Assembly (NCBI RefSeq): GCF_001014975.1
Contig: NZ_BBXA01000033.1
Coordinates: 186,001 to 250,000, forward strand
Direction of reading: 5' to 3'
From: Novosphingobium sp. MD-1
GTDB lineage: Bacteria > Pseudomonadota > Alphaproteobacteria > Sphingomonadales > Sphingomonadaceae
Length of the DNA: 64,000 nt
Positions 54,175-64,000 of this stretch are shown one piece after another. The notes under the pieces were generated by a model. The model did not search any database. It was not told the origin of the DNA and saw only the letters and a list, made by a program, of their open reading frames with translations. Both the position numbers and the translations under genes were made by a program. Each line of letters starts with the position of its first letter. Position 1 is the stretch's first letter.

Positions 54175-56472
54175 ATGTTCGACGTCAAAACCGTATCGCT
54201 GGAGTGGGGCGGAAAGACCCTCACCCTCGAAACCGGCCGCATTGCCCGTCAGGCTGACGGCGCGGTCCTCGCCACGTATGGCGAAACAGTCGTGCTCTGC
54301 GCGGTCACGGCCGCCAAGTCGGTGAAGGAAGGGCAGGACTTCTTCCCGCTGACCGTCCACTACCAGGAAAAGTATTCCGCCGCCGGCCGCATCCCCGGTG
54401 GCTTCTTCAAGCGCGAACGCGGCGCCACGGAAAAGGAAACGCTGGTTTCCCGCCTGATCGACCGCCCGGTCCGTCCGCTGTTCCCCGAAGGCTTCTACAA
54501 CGAAATCAACGTCATCGCCCAGGTGCTGAGCTATGACGGCGAGACCGAACCCGATATCGTCGCGATGATCGCCGCTTCGGCCGCGCTGACGATCTCGGGC
54601 GTGCCCTTCATGGGGCCGATCGGCGCCGCGCGCGTCGGCTTCAAGGACGGCGAATACCAGCTCAACCCGTCGTCGGCCGAAGTCGCCGAAGGCCGCCTCG
54701 ATCTGGTCGTCGCCGCTACCGATACCGCCGTGATGATGGTGGAATCGGAAGCCAAGGAACTGACCGAGGACGAAATGCTCGGCGCGGTCATGTTCGCCCA
54801 TGACGAAAGCCGCAAGGTCGTCGCTGCGATCATCGAACTGGCCGAAAAGGCCGCGAAGGATCCGTGGGAAATCGATCTCACCGACAACACCGCGGACATC
54901 AAGAAGAAGCTCAAGAGCCTGGTCGGCAAGGATATCGCCGCCGCCTACAAGCTGACCAACAAGTCGGCCCGCTCGGACGCGCTCAACGCAGCCCGCGCCA
55001 AGGCGAAGGAAGCCTTCTCCGACGAGACCCCGCAGACCCAGATGGTCGCGATCAAGACCTTGAAGAAGGTCGAGGCCGACATCGTGCGCACCGCCATCCT
55101 CAAGGACGGCCAGCGCATCGACGGACGCACTGTCACGCAGGTCCGCCCGATCGAAAGCATCGTCGGCTTCCTGCCGCGCACGCACGGTTCGGCGCTGTTC
55201 ACGCGCGGTGAAACGCAGACGATCTGCACCACCACGCTGGGCACCAAGGACGCCGAGCAGATGATCGATGGCCTCGACGGCCTGCGCTACGAAAGCTTCA
55301 TGCTGCACTACAACTTCCCGCCCTATTCGGTCGGCGAAGTGGGCCGCTTCGGCGCCCCGGGCCGCCGCGAAGTGGGCCACGGCAAGCTGGCATGGCGCGC
55401 GCTGCATCCGGTGCTGCCGTCGAAGGAAGACTTCCCCTACACGATCCGCGTCCTGTCGGACGTCACGGAATCGAACGGCTCGTCCTCGATGGCGACCGTG
55501 TGCGGCGGCTGTCTTTCGATGATGGACGCGGGCGTTCCGATCGTGCGCCCGGTTTCGGGCATCGCGATGGGCCTGATCCTGGAAGGCGACAAGTTCGCGG
55601 TCCTTTCGGACATCCTGGGCGACGAGGACCATCTCGGCGACATGGACTTCAAGGTGGCCGGCACCAGCGAAGGCATCACCACGATGCAGATGGACATCAA
55701 GGTGGCCGGCATCACGAAGGAAATCTTCGCGACCGCGCTGGCGCAGGCCAAGGAAGGCCGCGCGCACATCCTGGGTGAAATGACCAAGGCCCTGGGCGAA
55801 GTCCGCACCGAGCTTTCGGCCCATGCCCCGCGCATCGAAACGATCTCGATCGACAAGTCGAAGATCCGTGACGTGATCGGCACCGGCGGCAAGGTGATCC
55901 GCGAGATCGTGGCCACCACCGGCGCCAAGGTCGACATCGACGACGAAGGCCTGATCAAGATCAGCTCGTCCGACCTGTCGCAGATCGAGGCCGCCAAGAA
56001 CTGGATCATCGGCATCGTGGCCGAGGCCGAAGTGGGCAAGGTCTACAAGGGCAAGGTCGTCAACATCGTCGATTTCGGCGCTTTCGTGAACTTCATGGGC
56101 GGCAAGGACGGTCTCGTCCACGTCTCCGAAATGAAGAACGAGCGCGTCGAGAAGCCGACCGATGTGGTCAAGGAAGGCCAGGACGTCTTCGTCAAGGTTC
56201 TCGAAATCGACCAGCGCGGCAAGGTCCGCCTGTCGATGCGCGTGGTCGATCAGGAAACCGGCGCGGAACTCGAAGACACCCGCCCGCCCCGTGAACCGCG
56301 CGAACCGCGTGGCGATCGCGGTGATCGTGGTGACCGCCGTGGCCCGCGCGGCGACCGTGGCGGTCGCGGTGATCGTGGCCCCCGCCGTGATGGCGACCGC
56401 GGCCCGCGCCGCGATCGCGACGACGGCCCGGCCCCCGATCACATGCCGGCGTTCCTGAAGTCCGACGACTGA
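54175..56472 (+). CDS. pnp: Polynucleotide phosphorylase
   Basis: 765 residues. 3'-to-5' phosphorolytic exoribonuclease with two RNase PH domains (the second starts with VRPIESIVGFLPRTHGSALFTRGETQ, about 325), a KH domain (IRDVIGTGGKVIREI, about 565) and an S1 domain (GKVYKGKVVNIVDFGAFVNF, about 625). A C-terminal tail of about 60 residues is rich in Arg-Gly-Asp repeats (GDRGDRGDRRGPRGDRGGRG). GAAGGAAA is near the ATG. Confidence 0.97.
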   Translation: MFDVKTVSLEWGGKTLTLETGRIARQADGAVLATYGETVVLCAVTAAKSVKEGQDFFPLTVHYQEKYSAAGRIPGGFFKRERGATEKETLVSRLIDRPVRPLFPEGFYNEINVIAQVLSYDGETEPDIVAMIAASAALTISGVPFMGPIGAARVGFKDGEYQLNPSSAEVAEGRLDLVVAATDTAVMMVESEAKELTEDEMLGAVMFAHDESRKVVAAIIELAEKAAKDPWEIDLTDNTADIKKKLKSLVGKDIAAAYKLTNKSARSDALNAARAKAKEAFSDETPQTQMVAIKTLKKVEADIVRTAILKDGQRIDGRTVTQVRPIESIVGFLPRTHGSALFTRGETQTICTTTLGTKDAEQMIDGLDGLRYESFMLHYNFPPYSVGEVGRFGAPGRREVGHGKLAWRALHPVLPSKEDFPYTIRVLSDVTESNGSSSMATVCGGCLSMMDAGVPIVRPVSGIAMGLILEGDKFAVLSDILGDEDHLGDMDFKVAGTSEGITTMQMDIKVAGITKEIFATALAQAKEGRAHILGEMTKALGEVRTELSAHAPRIETISIDKSKIRDVIGTGGKVIREIVATTGAKVDIDDEGLIKISSSDLSQIEAAKNWIIGIVAEAEVGKVYKGKVVNIVDFGAFVNFMGGKDGLVHVSEMKNERVEKPTDVVKEGQDVFVKVLEIDQRGKVRLSMRVVDQETGAELEDTRPPREPREPRGDRGDRGDRRGPRGDRGGRGDRGPRRDGDRGPRRDRDDGPAPDHMPAFLKSDD

Positions 56473-56495
56473 TCGGCCTTCACCGGAAAAGAAAC

Positions 56496-56530
56496 AGAGG
56501 CTCGCGGCAACGCGGGCCTCTTTTCTTTTG
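56496..56530 (+). terminator. Intrinsic terminator after pnp
   Basis: 11-bp stem AGAGGCTCGCG (56496-56506) / CGCGGGCCTCT (56511-56521) with one G-U pair, GCAA loop, then TTTCTTTTG. It is 23 nt past the pnp stop. Confidence 0.88.
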
Positions 56531-56558
56531 GCGTTTACGTTTTTTGCAAAATCACCAT

Positions 56559-56644
56559 CGTCATTGCGAGGAGAAGCAGTCGACGAAGCAATCCAGAGTC
56601 ACCCTCAAGCCGCTCTGGATTGTTTCGCTACGCTCGCAATGACG
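56559..56644. repeat. Palindromic dispersed repeat
   Basis: CGTCATTGCGAG at the left end and CTCGCAATGACG at the right end, with inner GAAGCAATCCAGAG and CTCTGGATTG arms. This is a common intergenic palindrome of many bacterial genomes. It lies between the pnp terminator and the infB terminator. The rest of 56473-56884 contains a CCCCTCCCGC/GCGGGAGGGG hairpin near 56720 and no gene. Confidence 0.8.
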
Positions 56645-56820
56645 AACGCCTAGGGTAAGGCGACATCATCGCCTTTCGTTGGGGGGGATTGGATCGCGGG
56701 GCGTGCCCCACCCCCGGCCCCTCCCGCAAGCGGGAGGGGAGTGAGACTTGCGTCGCCGCAGGCGGCGCTAGTCGCAACGGGGTGGGCCTCCACGCCATGT
56801 GCCCGCAAAGCCGAGCCCCC

Positions 56821-56864
56821 CAAACAAAAACGCCGGAGCGGCCCTTCGGCTGCCCCGGCGTTTT
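56821..56864 (-). terminator. Intrinsic terminator after infB
   Basis: AAAACGCCGG (56827-56836) / CCGGCGTTTT (56855-56864) with additional inner pairing (GCGGCC/GGCTGC-like). On the minus strand TTTTTGTTTG follows. It starts about 21 nt beyond the infB stop. Confidence 0.9.
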
Positions 56865-56884
56865 GTGTGTCGATCGGGTAAGGA

Positions 56885-59451
<2,567 letters not shown>

Positions 59452-59455
<4 letters not shown>

Positions 59456-60186
59456 TCGCCCTTCGTATCAAAATCGTCATTCGCCACCGAAGCAGCGACA
59501 TCACCGGCGGACTTTTCGTCACGCCCCATGAAATGCAGCAGCCGCTGAAGCGGTGCGGCAACCCTAGCGGCCGCCGCGTCGTCGGTCAGCGCCAGATGAA
59601 CGACGTTGTCGCGGCCCAATGCCACAGACAGCGCCGCCCGGTCCAGCGGCAAGATGATGCCTTTCAGACCCGTGCCTTCGGCTTCCTCGCCCACCCGCCA
59701 GGCCTGCGCCAGCTTGTTCGGTCCATCGCTGCCGGCATCGCTGGCGTGGGCCAGGAACGTCACCGCGCCCGCCCGGCACCCCTGCGCGATCTTTTCGGTA
59801 CCCAGCAGCATGTTGCCAGCGCGCAGTTCGATGCCCAGCCGATCCGTCAGCGCGCGCAGCAGCGCGGCTTCGGTCCGTTCGGGAAGGTCGGACGGAATCG
59901 TCAGCGGCGCGCCCTTGAAAGCCCGCGCCAGCGCGCCCTTGAGCTTGCCGTTGGCCAGCGCCTGCGCCAGCTCGGCCCGGCTCACGCCGATCCAGGCGCC
60001 CCGCCCCGGCGCGCGCGCCAAAGGGTCCGGCGCGACATCGCCCATGGGCGACAGCGCAAGCCGGATCAGCGCATCGCGGTCATCGTGACGACCGGTGAGC
60101 ACGCAACGCCGCTCCGGCGAGGCTTCCCCCGCCGTGCGCGTCTTCTGCCTTTCGGCGACTAGCGGCTCATTGTGAGGATTCCGCAT
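59452..60186 (-). CDS. YlxR (DUF448) RNA-binding protein fused to an L7Ae-like domain
   Basis: 244 residues. The N-terminal half (SPERRCVLTGRHDDRDALIRLALSP, then GRGAWIG) is the YlxR nucleic-acid-binding domain. The C-terminal half (LRAGNMLLGTEKIAQGCRAGAVTFLAHASDAGSDGP) is L7Ae/YlxQ-like. The two are usually separate genes in Firmicutes but fused in alphaproteobacteria. Start at ATG 60186 overlaps the nusA end by 20 nt. Confidence 0.88.
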
Positions 60187-61804
60187 CAGCGGCCTCCTCG
60201 AATGCGGGGGCGGCAGCTTCCGGCTCGTCATCGAACCAGTGCGCGCGCGCAGCCATGATGATCTCGTTGCCCTGCTCTTCGCTCAGGCCATATTCACCCA
60301 GCACGCCGCCCTTGTCTTCCGACCGTTCCGAACGGTCGCGGCGGGTGTTGTCGCGGCGGCGCTGCTCGGCCCGCTTGCGCGCGATCAGTTCGTCGGTGGC
60401 CAGATCGGCCAGATCGTCCAGCGTCTTGATCCCGGCCTTGCCCAGCGTGACCAGCATCGCTTCGGACAGGTGCGGCAGCTCGGCCAGCGCATCCTCGACG
60501 CCCAGCGCACGACGTTCCTGGCGGAAACCGTCCTCTCGGCGCTCCAACGCCTCGGCCGCGCGGCTTTGCAGTTCCTCGGCCAGTTCCTCGTCGAAGCCCT
60601 CAATCGTCGCCAGTTCGGCCACGTCGATGTAGGCGACTTCTTCCAGCTCGCTGAAGCCTTCGGCAACCAGCAGCTGCGACAGCGTTTCGTCGACGTCGAG
60701 TTCTTCCTCGAACATCTTCGAACGCTCGGCGAATTCCTTCTGGCGCTTCTCCGAAGCCTCGGCCTCGGTCAGGATGTCGATGGCCGAACCGGTCAGCGAC
60801 GAAGCGAGGCGCACGTTCTGGCCACGGCGACCGATCGCCAGCGAAAGCTGGTCATCGGGCACCACCACTTCGATGCGGCTTTCCTCTTCGTCGATCACCA
60901 CGCGGCTGACGGTGGCCGGCTGCAGCGCGTTGACCACGAACGTCGCGGTGTCCTCGCTCCACGGGATGATGTCGATCTTTTCGCCCTGCAGTTCCTGCAC
61001 GACGGCCTGCACGCGGCTGCCCTTCATGCCTACGCAGGCGCCGACGGGATCGATCGAGCTGTCGCGGCTGATCACGCCGATCTTGGCGCGGCTGCCCGGA
61101 TCGCGGGCGGCGGCCTTGATCTCGATGATGCCGTCGTAGATTTCGGGCACTTCCTGCGCGAACAGCTTCTTCATGAAGTCCGGGTGCGCGCGGCTGAGGA
61201 AAATCTGCGGGCCACGGTTCTGGCGCTCGACCTTCAGGATCAGCGCGCGCACGCGCTCGCCCACGCGCGGCACTTCGCGCGGAATCTGCTGGTCGCGGCG
61301 GATCACGCCCTCGGCGCGGCCGAGGTTGACGATGACGTGGCCGAATTCGACCGACTTGATCACGCCGGTGATCACTTCGCCCGCGCGATCCTTGAATTCT
61401 TCATACTGGCGATCGCGTTCGGCATCGCGAACCTTCTGGAAGATCACCTGCTTGGCCGACTGCGCGTCGATGCGGCCAAGATCAACCGGCGGCAGCGGAT
61501 CGACGATGAAGTCCCCCACCTTTGCACCCGGCTGCAGCTTTTCAGCCTGCTTGAGATCGACCTGCTTGAAGTAGTCCTCGACCACGTCGACCACTTCGAC
61601 GACGCGCCACAGGCGCAGGTCGCCGGTGCGCGGGTCCAGCTTCGCGCGAATATCGTTTTCGGCGCCGTAACGGTTACGCGCCGATTTCTGGATCGCCTCC
61701 TCCATCGCCTCGATGACGATCGTCTTGTCGATCATCTTCTCGGTCGCAACCGCGTTGGCGATCGCGAGCAGCTCGGCGCGGTTGGCGGAAATCGCACTGG
61801 CCAT
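60167..61804 (-). CDS. nusA: Transcription elongation/termination factor NusA
   Basis: 545 residues. N-terminal RNA-polymerase-binding domain, S1 domain (GEVITGVIKSVEFGHVIVNL, about 140), KH1 and KH2 (VGACVGMKGSRVQAVVQEL, about 258, and LAIGRRGQNVRLA, about 330), and C-terminal acidic HhH repeats in LSQLLVAEGFSELEEVAYI. It sits after rimP with a 2-nt gap. Confidence 0.96.
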   Translation of the reverse strand: MASAISANRAELLAIANAVATEKMIDKTIVIEAMEEAIQKSARNRYGAENDIRAKLDPRTGDLRLWRVVEVVDVVEDYFKQVDLKQAEKLQPGAKVGDFIVDPLPPVDLGRIDAQSAKQVIFQKVRDAERDRQYEEFKDRAGEVITGVIKSVEFGHVIVNLGRAEGVIRRDQQIPREVPRVGERVRALILKVERQNRGPQIFLSRAHPDFMKKLFAQEVPEIYDGIIEIKAAARDPGSRAKIGVISRDSSIDPVGACVGMKGSRVQAVVQELQGEKIDIIPWSEDTATFVVNALQPATVSRVVIDEEESRIEVVVPDDQLSLAIGRRGQNVRLASSLTGSAIDILTEAEASEKRQKEFAERSKMFEEELDVDETLSQLLVAEGFSELEEVAYIDVAELATIEGFDEELAEELQSRAAEALERREDGFRQERRALGVEDALAELPHLSEAMLVTLGKAGIKTLDDLADLATDELIARKRAEQRRRDNTRRDRSERSEDKGGVLGEYGLSEEQGNEIIMAARAHWFDDEPEAAAPAFEEAADAESSQ

Positions 61805-61806
61805 GG

Positions 61807-62385
61807 TCAGTCTTCCTGTTCCTCAAGAATATCGTCCGCACCATCGAACTCTTCCACATCAACTCCGGAAGCGTCGATCGGCCGGGAGGCTGCGATCAGC
61901 TTGTCGGTCAGAACAAGCTTGGCATTGGCAATCAGGCCGAACGGCACGGCATAGGTCACGCCGTCGTCGGCAATCGAAATGGTCTCGCCCTCAAGGCCCA
62001 GCAGTTCGCCACGGAACCGCTTGCGCCCTTCGAGCAGGTCATCCAGCTCGATCCGGGCTTCATGCCCGGTCCAGTTGGCGAAATCCTTGAGCCGAGTCAG
62101 CGGGCGATCGATGCCGGGCGAGCTGACTTCCAGGCGATAGGCGTCCTCGATCAGCACTTCGCCCGCTTCTTCCAGCGCGTCGATGCGATCGGAAATGCGG
62201 TGCGACAGCGCCGCGCAGTCCGCGATCACCAGCTGGCCGGTTTCGGGCCGTTCGGCCATGATCTGGAGCGTGTGCTCCTCGTCGCCCACCTCGGTCTTGC
62301 CGAACAGGCGCACGCGCACGAGATCGAAACCCAGGGCCTTGGCCTCGGGTTCGACAACCTCGATGATCCGCGCGATATCCGCCAT
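61807..62385 (-). CDS. rimP: Ribosome maturation factor RimP
   Basis: 192 residues. 30S assembly factor. MADIARIIEVVEPEAKALGFDLV start, ISDRIDALE, YRLEVSSPGIDRPLTRLKDF are typical. ATG 62385 gives the usual length; the open frame continues upstream without support. First gene of the rimP-nusA-ylxR-infB operon. The upstream interval 62386-62793 (408 bp) is divergent; besides direct repeats near its end I see nothing in it. Confidence 0.94.
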   Translation of the reverse strand: MADIARIIEVVEPEAKALGFDLVRVRLFGKTEVGDEEHTLQIMAERPETGQLVIADCAALSHRISDRIDALEEAGEVLIEDAYRLEVSSPGIDRPLTRLKDFANWTGHEARIELDDLLEGRKRFRGELLGLEGETISIADDGVTYAVPFGLIANAKLVLTDKLIAASRPIDASGVDVEEFDGADDILEEQED

Positions 62386-62741
62386 GCAAACTCCAAGCGC
62401 CGATGATGCGGCAAAACCCCGGAAACGGGAAAGGCCGATCGTGCCGGCCCCTTCCGGCGCCAGCCCTGACCTTGCCTTCACAATGTCGGGATGAAGCGCA
62501 GATAGGCCCGAGCGCACGATTTTGCAAGCCCAAACCGAACGGTAAAACGCGAACGGAGCACGAACCGCGATTACCCATCAGGCAAATGCCATAGATTGGG
62601 AATTTTTACCGAATTTCAGGAATGAACATCCGGTGAATAGGCCGCCTCTTGTCAGTAAACGGCGGATTTGAGCCATTCTTCGGGTTTGGCACGCCTTCTG
62701 CAATGGAGTTGGCATCGACGGAACACACGCTTCGTCAGCCT

Positions 62742-62780
62742 ATTCAAACCCGGACATTCAAACCCGGACATTCAAACCCG
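62742..62780 (+). repeat. Tandem 14-bp direct repeat
   Basis: ATTCAAACCCGGAC at 62742-62755 and 62756-62769, then ATTCAAACCCG at 62770-62780. It lies directly before the small ORF at 62794 and its AAAGGACCC ribosome site. It could be replication slippage or a tandem protein site. Confidence 0.85.
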
Positions 62781-62793
62781 AAAGGACCCGACC

Positions 62794-62937
62794 ATGATCG
62801 CCATTCGCTCGTTCTCGAACCAAATCGCCGCCGCTTTCGCCGCGCTTACCCTTTCGCTGGCGCTGATCAGCGGCACCGTCTCCACGCCGGCCTCGTCGCC
62901 GGTCGCTGCCACCACCGTTTCGGGGTACGTCGCATGA
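62794..62937 (+). CDS. Very small secreted/membrane peptide, hypothetical
   Basis: 47 residues: MIAIRSFSNQIAAAFAALTL followed by a hydrophobic LALISGTV segment and a Ser/Thr/Pro-rich end. AAAGGAC is 8 nt before the ATG, and its TGA overlaps the PspC-gene ATG (ATGA), which supports real translation. The role is unknown; it may only couple translation of the next gene. Confidence 0.55.
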   Translation: MIAIRSFSNQIAAAFAALTLSLALISGTVSTPASSPVAATTVSGYVA

Positions 62938-63173
62938 CCGACCTGCGCTTTGAAGATTCCGCCGTCCGCCCGGTTTCAAGCCGTGCCGCCCGCTCCGGCC
63001 AGTTCCGCCTGAACAAGGCCCGTGGCAAGATCATGGGCGTTTCGGCCGGTATCGCCGACTATTTCGGGATCGATGTCACTCTGGTGCGCATCGCCTGGGT
63101 CGTCGGCACGCTGGTCGGCTTCGGCTCGCTGCTCCTGATCTATCTCGCCATCGGCCTGATCGCGGATTCCTGA
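62934..63173 (+). CDS. PspC-domain small membrane protein
   Basis: 79 residues. LNKARGKIMGVSAGIADYFGIDVTLVRIAWVVGTL is a PspC signature, followed by a second hydrophobic helix (FGSLLLIYLAIGLIA). PspC proteins act in the phage-shock membrane-stress response. No pspA or pspB is nearby. It overlaps the preceding 47-residue ORF. Confidence 0.88.
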   Translation: MTDLRFEDSAVRPVSSRAARSGQFRLNKARGKIMGVSAGIADYFGIDVTLVRIAWVVGTLVGFGSLLLIYLAIGLIADS

Positions 63174-63252
63174 TCGCACATCCGGTTCGCGAAGCCGCAA
63201 CAGCGCCGCGACCTGACGCCCGCCATCCCCCCGAACACCGGCGGCGTCAAAC

Positions 63253-63289
63253 GAGGCTCCTCCCCCCTGCCCCCTAGGGGAGGAGCCTC
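63253..63289. terminator. Strong GC hairpin between pspC-like and yhhQ-like genes
   Basis: Perfect 13-bp stem GAGGCTCCTCCCC (63253-63265) / GGGGAGGAGCCTC (63277-63289), 11-nt loop. There is no T-tract; the genes are convergent, so it may serve both. Confidence 0.6.
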
Positions 63290-63316
63290 ACTACCCCAAT
63301 CAGACCGCGCGCCTTG

Positions 63317-64000
63317 TCAGACTGCGTCGGTCTTGGCGAAAGGCGAAAAGTCCGTGTCGGTATCGAACACGTCCACACCTTCGCGCGCCTTGAGCCATCC
63401 CACCACGAAGTAGGTCGCCGGCGTCAGCACCACCTCCCACGCCACTTTCATCGCCCAGTTCGTGACCATCACGGTCAGAACCGCCTGGTGCGACCAGATG
63501 CCGAGAAAGGCGACCGGATAGAAGATCACGCTGTCCACGGCCTGCCCGAACACGGTCGATCCGATCGTGCGCGTCCACAGGTGCTTGCCCTGCGTCCACA
63601 CCTTCATCCGCGCCATCACGAAACTGTTGACGAACTCGCCGGCCCAGAACGCCATGACCGAGGCCGCCACAATCCGCCAGGTGCTGCCGAACACCGATTC
63701 ATAGGTGGTCTGGCAGATCGCCCCGGCGGATTCGCGTGCGACCAGTTCCGCGAACCGCGCGTCCGCGCTGGAGGCGCAGCCCCAGTCCGGCGAAGGCGGC
63801 ATTGCCACCACCACGAAGCTCATAACCGCCATGAACAGCAGCGCGAAGAACCCCATCCACACACAGCGCCGCGCGTTGGCATAGCCATAGACTTCCGTCA
63901 GCACGTCGCCCAGCACGTAGGACACCGGAAAGAACAGGATGCCCGCGCCAAACGTCACGCCACCCAACGTGGCCAGCTTGGCCGCGCCGATCAGGTTCGA
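63317..64000 (-). CDS. yhhQ: YhhQ-type queuosine precursor transporter (cut by window edge)
   Basis: At least 227 residues are visible. Polytopic membrane protein; SNLIGAAKLATLGGVTFGAG and FFPVSYVLGDVLTEVYGYANAR are the YhhQ/DUF165 signature, and AFWAGEFVNSFVMARMKVW, VFGQAVDSVIFYPVAF follow. It imports preQ0/preQ1 for queuosine in E. coli. The true start is beyond 64000: the frame stays open to the edge, so the TTG at 63967 is not the start. Confidence 0.9.
   Translation of the reverse strand, partial: SNLIGAAKLATLGGVTFGAGILFFPVSYVLGDVLTEVYGYANARRCVWMGFFALLFMAVMSFVVVAMPPSPDWGCASSADARFAELVARESAGAICQTTYESVFGSTWRIVAASVMAFWAGEFVNSFVMARMKVWTQGKHLWTRTIGSTVFGQAVDSVIFYPVAFLGIWSHQAVLTVMVTNWAMKVAWEVVLTPATYFVVGWLKAREGVDVFDTDTDFSPFAKTDAV

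Noticed and set aside
53971..56442. 823-codon open frame opposite pnp
   Set aside because: Antisense shadow of pnp; low-complexity His/Asp/Ala composition and no ribosome site.
56690..56760. GC-rich hairpin CCCCTCCCGC/GCGGGAGGGG as a terminator
   Set aside because: No T-tract, and both neighbours already have good terminators; it looks like a fragment of a dispersed repeat.

Overview
The window is a 64 kb piece of a GC-rich alphaproteobacterial chromosome, most likely from the order Sphingomonadales (Novosphingobium/Sphingobium-like). The grounds are ALAS-type hemA, a plsY-dprA-topA run, a rimP-nusA-ylxR-infB run, a TonB-dependent receptor of sphingomonad type, and LLM, CoA-ligase and GntR catabolic genes. 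The genus is an inference from gene content and style. No rRNA, tRNA, CRISPR array, transposase or integrase was seen.

Layout. 0-13.8 kb is core: topA (cut by the left edge), three small envelope proteins, dprA, plsY, murI, an MBL-fold hydrolase overlapping hemA, a nitroreductase behind a strong inverted repeat, a Sec-exported catalase-peroxidase (katG), an RcnB-like protein, rbfA, thymidine kinase and an M50 protease. 13.8-20.6 kb is a small catabolic block around an IclR regulator: aldo/keto reductase, luciferase-like monooxygenase, acyl-CoA ligase, SDR and an amidohydrolase-like protein. 20.8-48.2 kb is a large catabolic region: MFS transporter, second SDR, three related alpha/beta-hydrolase-fold proteins, a cupin protein, a methyltransferase with a small partner, an acetoacetate-decarboxylase-like protein, a TonB receptor, an isocitrate-lyase-superfamily lyase, Fe-alcohol dehydrogenase, FAD oxidase, LeuCD-like hydratase, HMG-CoA-lyase-like enzyme, HyuA/HyuB, a class III CoA-transferase, two isochorismatase-like amidohydrolases, a nitrilase and a GntR/FCD regulator. 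48.3-52.1 kb holds an FAD protein and catalase HPII. 52.4-64 kb is core again: truB-rpsO-pnp (+) facing infB-ylxR-nusA-rimP (-), a PspC protein and a YhhQ-type transporter cut by the right edge.

The main result is that the 27-48 kb region looks like one regulon. A 12-bp near-palindrome, consensus AATG(T/A)(A/G)TACAA(T/A), occurs before the methyltransferase operon, the TonB receptor, the lyase operon, the divergent leuCD and HMG-lyase/hyuAB operons, the gntR gene itself and the nitrilase operon. The enzymes suggest uptake of an unknown, probably nitrogen-containing and branched compound, C-N hydrolysis (HyuAB, isochorismatase-like enzymes, nitrilase), hydration of an unsaturated diacid (LeuCD), CoA transfer and retro-aldol/Claisen cleavage (HMG-lyase, ICL-type lyase). 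The substrate cannot be read from the sequence.

The three alpha/beta-hydrolase paralogues are the oddest proteins. All carry His instead of Ser/Asp at the nucleophile elbow (GHHTG) and lack the usual C-terminal catalytic His. The whole accessory block lies between rbfA and truB, genes that are often adjacent in alphaproteobacteria, which suggests insertion into a core ribosome-maturation locus.
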